This document shows positions 62,889 through 64,000 of a stretch of 64,000 nucleotides of DNA, piece by piece; position 1 is the stretch's first letter; each line of letters starts with the position of its first letter. The DNA comes from Rosistilla carotiformis. GTDB lineage: Bacteria; Planctomycetota; Planctomycetia; Pirellulales; Pirellulaceae. The notes beneath the pieces were generated by a model, which was not told the DNA's origin, ran no database searches, and was given only the letters and a program-made list of their open reading frames with translations. The stretch spans positions 372,001-436,000 of the forward strand of contig NZ_CP036348.1 in assembly GCF_007753095.1 (NCBI RefSeq). Direction: 5' to 3'. Both the position numbers and the translations under genes were made by a program.

Positions 62889-62926
62889 GATGCTAAGTTC
62901 TGTCGATAGAGGGTGGGATTATTGGA

Positions 62927-63808
62927 TTAGAAGAGATCTTCATCGATGGGTGCGCCATCGCGGATGGTGCAGAAGTTCTGGAAGTTGACGGCGTCGATGG
63001 TGTAGGGAACCATCACGACCGACCCATCGGCGCGAACACCTTGGACACCGCCAACGTGCGAGCCGCCGAAGCGATTCGACCAGTGCGCCGGCTGGGTGCT
63101 GTCGGGATGGTCGTTGTCGGGTTCGGGCAAGAAGTTGCCGTAGCGGACGATGTCTTGGTCCCAGCCAGCGTTGGCCCAAACTTCGTTGTCTCCGCCAGCA
63201 GTACCGAAGGTCGACCAGTGGACCTGCTTTTCAGCGACCAGCAGCGTGTTGGAGGTACCGTCTTTGATATCCTCCAGACGACGTGTTTGGTCCGGCTTGA
63301 GGTTGGTTGTGCCCGTGGGTAACGGTAGGGTTTTCCATTGGCGAACGAAAGGTCCTTGCCAGGTTTGGGTTGTGATGCCGCCGTTGCCTGCGTAATCGGC
63401 GCGAAAGGTTCCGTTCCAAAGTTGAGCGGTGCGGCGGGAAGGGCAGGCGTAGGATGGGATCAGCGAAGAGTAGACGTCGGCGTTGGTGGGCAATTCATGG
63501 ACGTTGTTCTGTTCGATGAATGGAGTCAATTGGTACAACCAGCTCCAACCTTCACGGACGGTCGAACTGCAGCATGTCGCAAACGGTCCATCGGATCCGC
63601 CGGTCGGTAGGTGGCCAAACGTGTCGTGGAAGTTGTGGGTGGCGAGGCCAATTTGTTTCAGGTTGTTGCTGCATTGCATACGGCGGGCAGCTTCGCGAGC
63701 GGCTTGGACGGCTGGCAACAACAGGCCAACTAGGATGCCGATGATGGCGATCACAACAAGTAGTTCCACGAGGGTGAAGCCGCGGCGTTTTTTTCTAGGA
63801 TGTCGCAT
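62927..63808 (-). CDS. DUF1559 protein with type IV prepilin-like N-terminus
   Basis: A 293-residue DUF1559 protein. A very basic leader (MRHPRKKRR) precedes [15 protein letters not shown]; the C-terminal signature H-x9-DG is present as HVGGVQGVRADG. ATG 63808 is chosen over an upstream ATG at 63844 because the prepilin leader should be short and basic. Third DUF1559 gene of the window, with a lipoprotein gene directly downstream. The last 156 bases of the window after it show no further gene. Confidence 0.92.
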   Translation of the reverse strand: MRHPRKKRRGFTLVELLVVIAIIGILVGLLLPAVQAAREAARRMQCSNNLKQIGLATHNFHDTFGHLPTGGSDGPFATCCSSTVREGWSWLYQLTPFIEQNNVHELPTNADVYSSLIPSYACPSRRTAQLWNGTFRADYAGNGGITTQTWQGPFVRQWKTLPLPTGTTNLKPDQTRRLEDIKDGTSNTLLVAEKQVHWSTFGTAGGDNEVWANAGWDQDIVRYGNFLPEPDNDHPDSTQPAHWSNRFGGSHVGGVQGVRADGSVVMVPYTIDAVNFQNFCTIRDGAPIDEDLF

Positions 63809-64000
63809 GGTGAGGCCTTTTTGAAGTGAAGGTGAAGATGACAAACGAGTCGCCCTGAGAATGGGGTGGGGCAGGTCGCTTGTGTGACTGGAAATAATGT
63901 TTTGTGACAGTCAGTAAATTGCGGCAGCAGGATAACCCCATGCTTCGACGGTTAGGAAGGCTTCGTCTAGGCGATCAAACCCAAATTCATCGGCTCTTCA

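Overview
The window looks like chromosomal DNA of a planctomycete, most likely a member of the Pirellulaceae (Rhodopirellula/Rosistilla-like). The evidence is the mix of planctomycete signature families: three DUF1559 pseudopilin-like proteins, two DUF1592-type cytochromes each with a DUF1552 partner, one DUF1549/DUF1553 cytochrome with a DUF1501 partner, a membrane-bound Ser/Thr kinase, and FecR/LamG proteins. Moderate GC, frequent ATGA overlaps, GTG/TTG starts and weak Shine-Dalgarno sites fit the same group. This assignment is inference from gene content; no rRNA or tRNA gene is visible.

Layout. 0.7-2.1 kb: DUF1559 protein plus lipoprotein. 2.2-4.3 kb: DUF423 membrane protein, receiver-only response regulator, an acidic conserved protein and a small membrane protein with an HExxH motif. 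4.5-9.4 kb: a translation block (rpmB, gatC, gatA, gatB) followed by a SAM hydrolase and a 64-residue Cys-rich protein. 9.4-12.9 kb: nickel superoxide dismutase, threonine aldolase and a GT39-like glycosyltransferase. 13-15 kb: a HicA-like/HTH toxin-antitoxin-like pair divergent from an Rpn-family nuclease. 15-19.5 kb: SYLF protein, pyrB with a dihydroorotase-like gene that lacks the metal ligands, and a lipoprotein. 19.6-25.8 kb: DUF1552 and DUF1592 proteins and an ABC-2 permease. 26-33.8 kb: a 1969-residue membrane protein divergent from a Ser/Thr kinase.

33.8-43.7 kb is rich in repeats (a 166-bp tandem array, a ~170-bp tandem array, a 15-bp minisatellite) and holds a tandem SGNH hydrolase, a LamG protein, a TetR regulator, a Tat-exported aldo/keto reductase and a PQQ-propeller protein. 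43.8-52.4 kb: PhoD-like phosphatase, a second DUF1592/DUF1552 pair, a metallophosphoesterase and a second DUF1559/lipoprotein pair. 53.4-55.1 kb: ruvB and hisB. 55.8-62.5 kb: an ECF sigma factor, FecR-LamG protein, DUF1549/1553 cytochrome and DUF1501 protein in one direction, with overlapping starts for the first genes. 62.7-63.8 kb: a third DUF1559/lipoprotein pair.

How genes fit together. The cytochrome-like proteins (Sec-type signal, CxxCH motifs) occur next to Tat-type partners three times, suggesting a recurring exported module. PyrB and its neighbour look like the pyrBC' arrangement, in which the second protein is structural rather than catalytic. Intergenic DNA carries at least two related families of palindromic elements ending in GTAGTGGA, one copy lying inside the sigma-factor gene cluster.
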